A stretch of DNA of 6,265 bases, taken from contig CALJUJ010000680.1 of NCBI GenBank assembly GCA_937975525.1, forward strand, positions 1 to 6,265. Direction: 5' to 3'. This DNA comes from an uncultured bacterium. Lineage in GTDB: Bacteria; Desulfobacterota; Binatia; HRBIN30. The notes beneath the pieces were generated by a model. That model was not told where the DNA came from and did not search any database. It saw only the letters and a program-made list of their open reading frames with translations. A program made the translations under genes and the position numbers. Shown here one piece after another: positions 5,963 through 6,265 of this stretch; the first letter of the stretch is position 1; each line of letters starts with the position of its first letter.

Positions 5963-6265
5963 ATGACCCGATCGTTGGCCGCGTGCGCCCTCGCCGCCGT
6001 GCTCGCCGCACCGGCGTGGACGCCGATCGCCCGGGCGGACGCCCCGAGCTTCTCCGAGATCGAAGAATCGCTGACCTGCCAATGCGGATGCGGCCTCACC
6101 GTGCACTCGTGCAACCACCTCCAGTGTCCGTCGGCGATCCCGCTGCGCGCCGAGATTCGCGAGCAACTGGCGCTCGCAAAGACCAAAGATGGAATCCTAG
6201 AGCACTTCCGCGAGAAGTACGGGGAGAAGATCCTGTCGGCGCCAACCACCAGCGGCTTCAATCTG
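5963..6265 (+). CDS. ccmH: Cytochrome c biogenesis protein CcmH, cysteine-rich variant (3' truncated)
   Basis: The first 101 codons of a gene running off the window. A signal peptide is likely (positive MTR, hydrophobic core 5-18, A-R-A cleavage site at 23-25), placing the domain in the periplasm. Five cysteines follow: C39, C41 and C43 in LTCQCGCG, then C50 and C55 in HSCNHLQC. The helical stretch after it (LRAEIREQLALAKTKDGILEHFREKYGEKIL) matches the three-helix CcmH/CycL fold, including the F..KYGE..L segment. Canonical CcmH has LRCxxC, which reduces apocytochrome cysteines; here the pattern is CxCxCx6Cx4C, so the redox pair cannot be assigned by simple alignment. The membrane helix that should follow lies beyond the window. 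No good ribosome binding site is seen, and coupling to ccmF across 11 bases is plausible. Confidence 0.83.
   Translation, partial: MTRSLAACALAAVLAAPAWTPIARADAPSFSEIEESLTCQCGCGLTVHSCNHLQCPSAIPLRAEIREQLALAKTKDGILEHFREKYGEKILSAPTTSGFNL

Noticed and set aside
4953..6011. Long minus-strand open frame (352 codons) opposite ccmF
   Set aside because: Antisense to the conserved CcmF coding sequence; the His, Arg, Glu-rich translation is low complexity and shows no motif.

Overview
The window is a GC-rich, densely packed, entirely plus-strand block of genes for System I (Ccm) cytochrome c maturation. It is probably from a Gram-negative bacterium of the broad 'deltaproteobacterial' type (Desulfobacterota, Myxococcota or Binatota-like). 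The lineage is an inference. It rests on an LpxA family enzyme (lipid A, hence an outer membrane), a Ccm system with a cysteine-type CcmE and a cysteine-rich CcmH, and the uniformly high GC. No rRNA, tRNA, mobile element or CRISPR array is visible.

Layout: the 3' end of a GNAT-like acetyltransferase (2-157) overlaps ccmA by ATGA. Then come ccmA (154-873), ccmB (866-1534), ccmC (1586-2269) and a short ccmD-like gene (2266-2442). Two genes from other processes follow: a yacG-type zinc protein (2448-2627) and an lpxA-family acyltransferase (2652-3431). After an 80-base gap containing a well-placed ribosome binding site and an eight-codon ORF, the Ccm series resumes with ccmE (3512-3964), ccmF (3957-5951) and a ccmH-type gene (5963 to the window end, truncated). 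Start/stop overlaps of 4 to 8 bases at ccmA, ccmB, ccmD and ccmF point to one translationally coupled operon.

How the genes work together: CcmA and CcmB form the ATPase module that acts with CcmC and CcmD. CcmC presents heme through its WWD domain and two histidines and attaches it to CcmE. CcmE carries heme on the periplasmic side, and CcmF (WWD domain, four conserved histidines) transfers it to apocytochrome thiols kept reduced by CcmH-type proteins. Two points depart from the E. coli model. The heme-attachment residue of CcmE is cysteine (C130xxxY134) rather than histidine, and CcmH carries a CxCxC...C...C cluster instead of LRCxxC. No ccmG or ccmI is present between ccmF and ccmH.

Most worth following up: the coexistence of a Cys-type CcmE with a Cys-rich CcmH; the yacG-lpxA pair inside the ccm operon, with an LpxA that lacks the lysine equivalent to E. 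coli K76; and the in-frame leader ORF before ccmE. Nothing here is a wholly unknown system. The window is best read as a variant Ccm locus.
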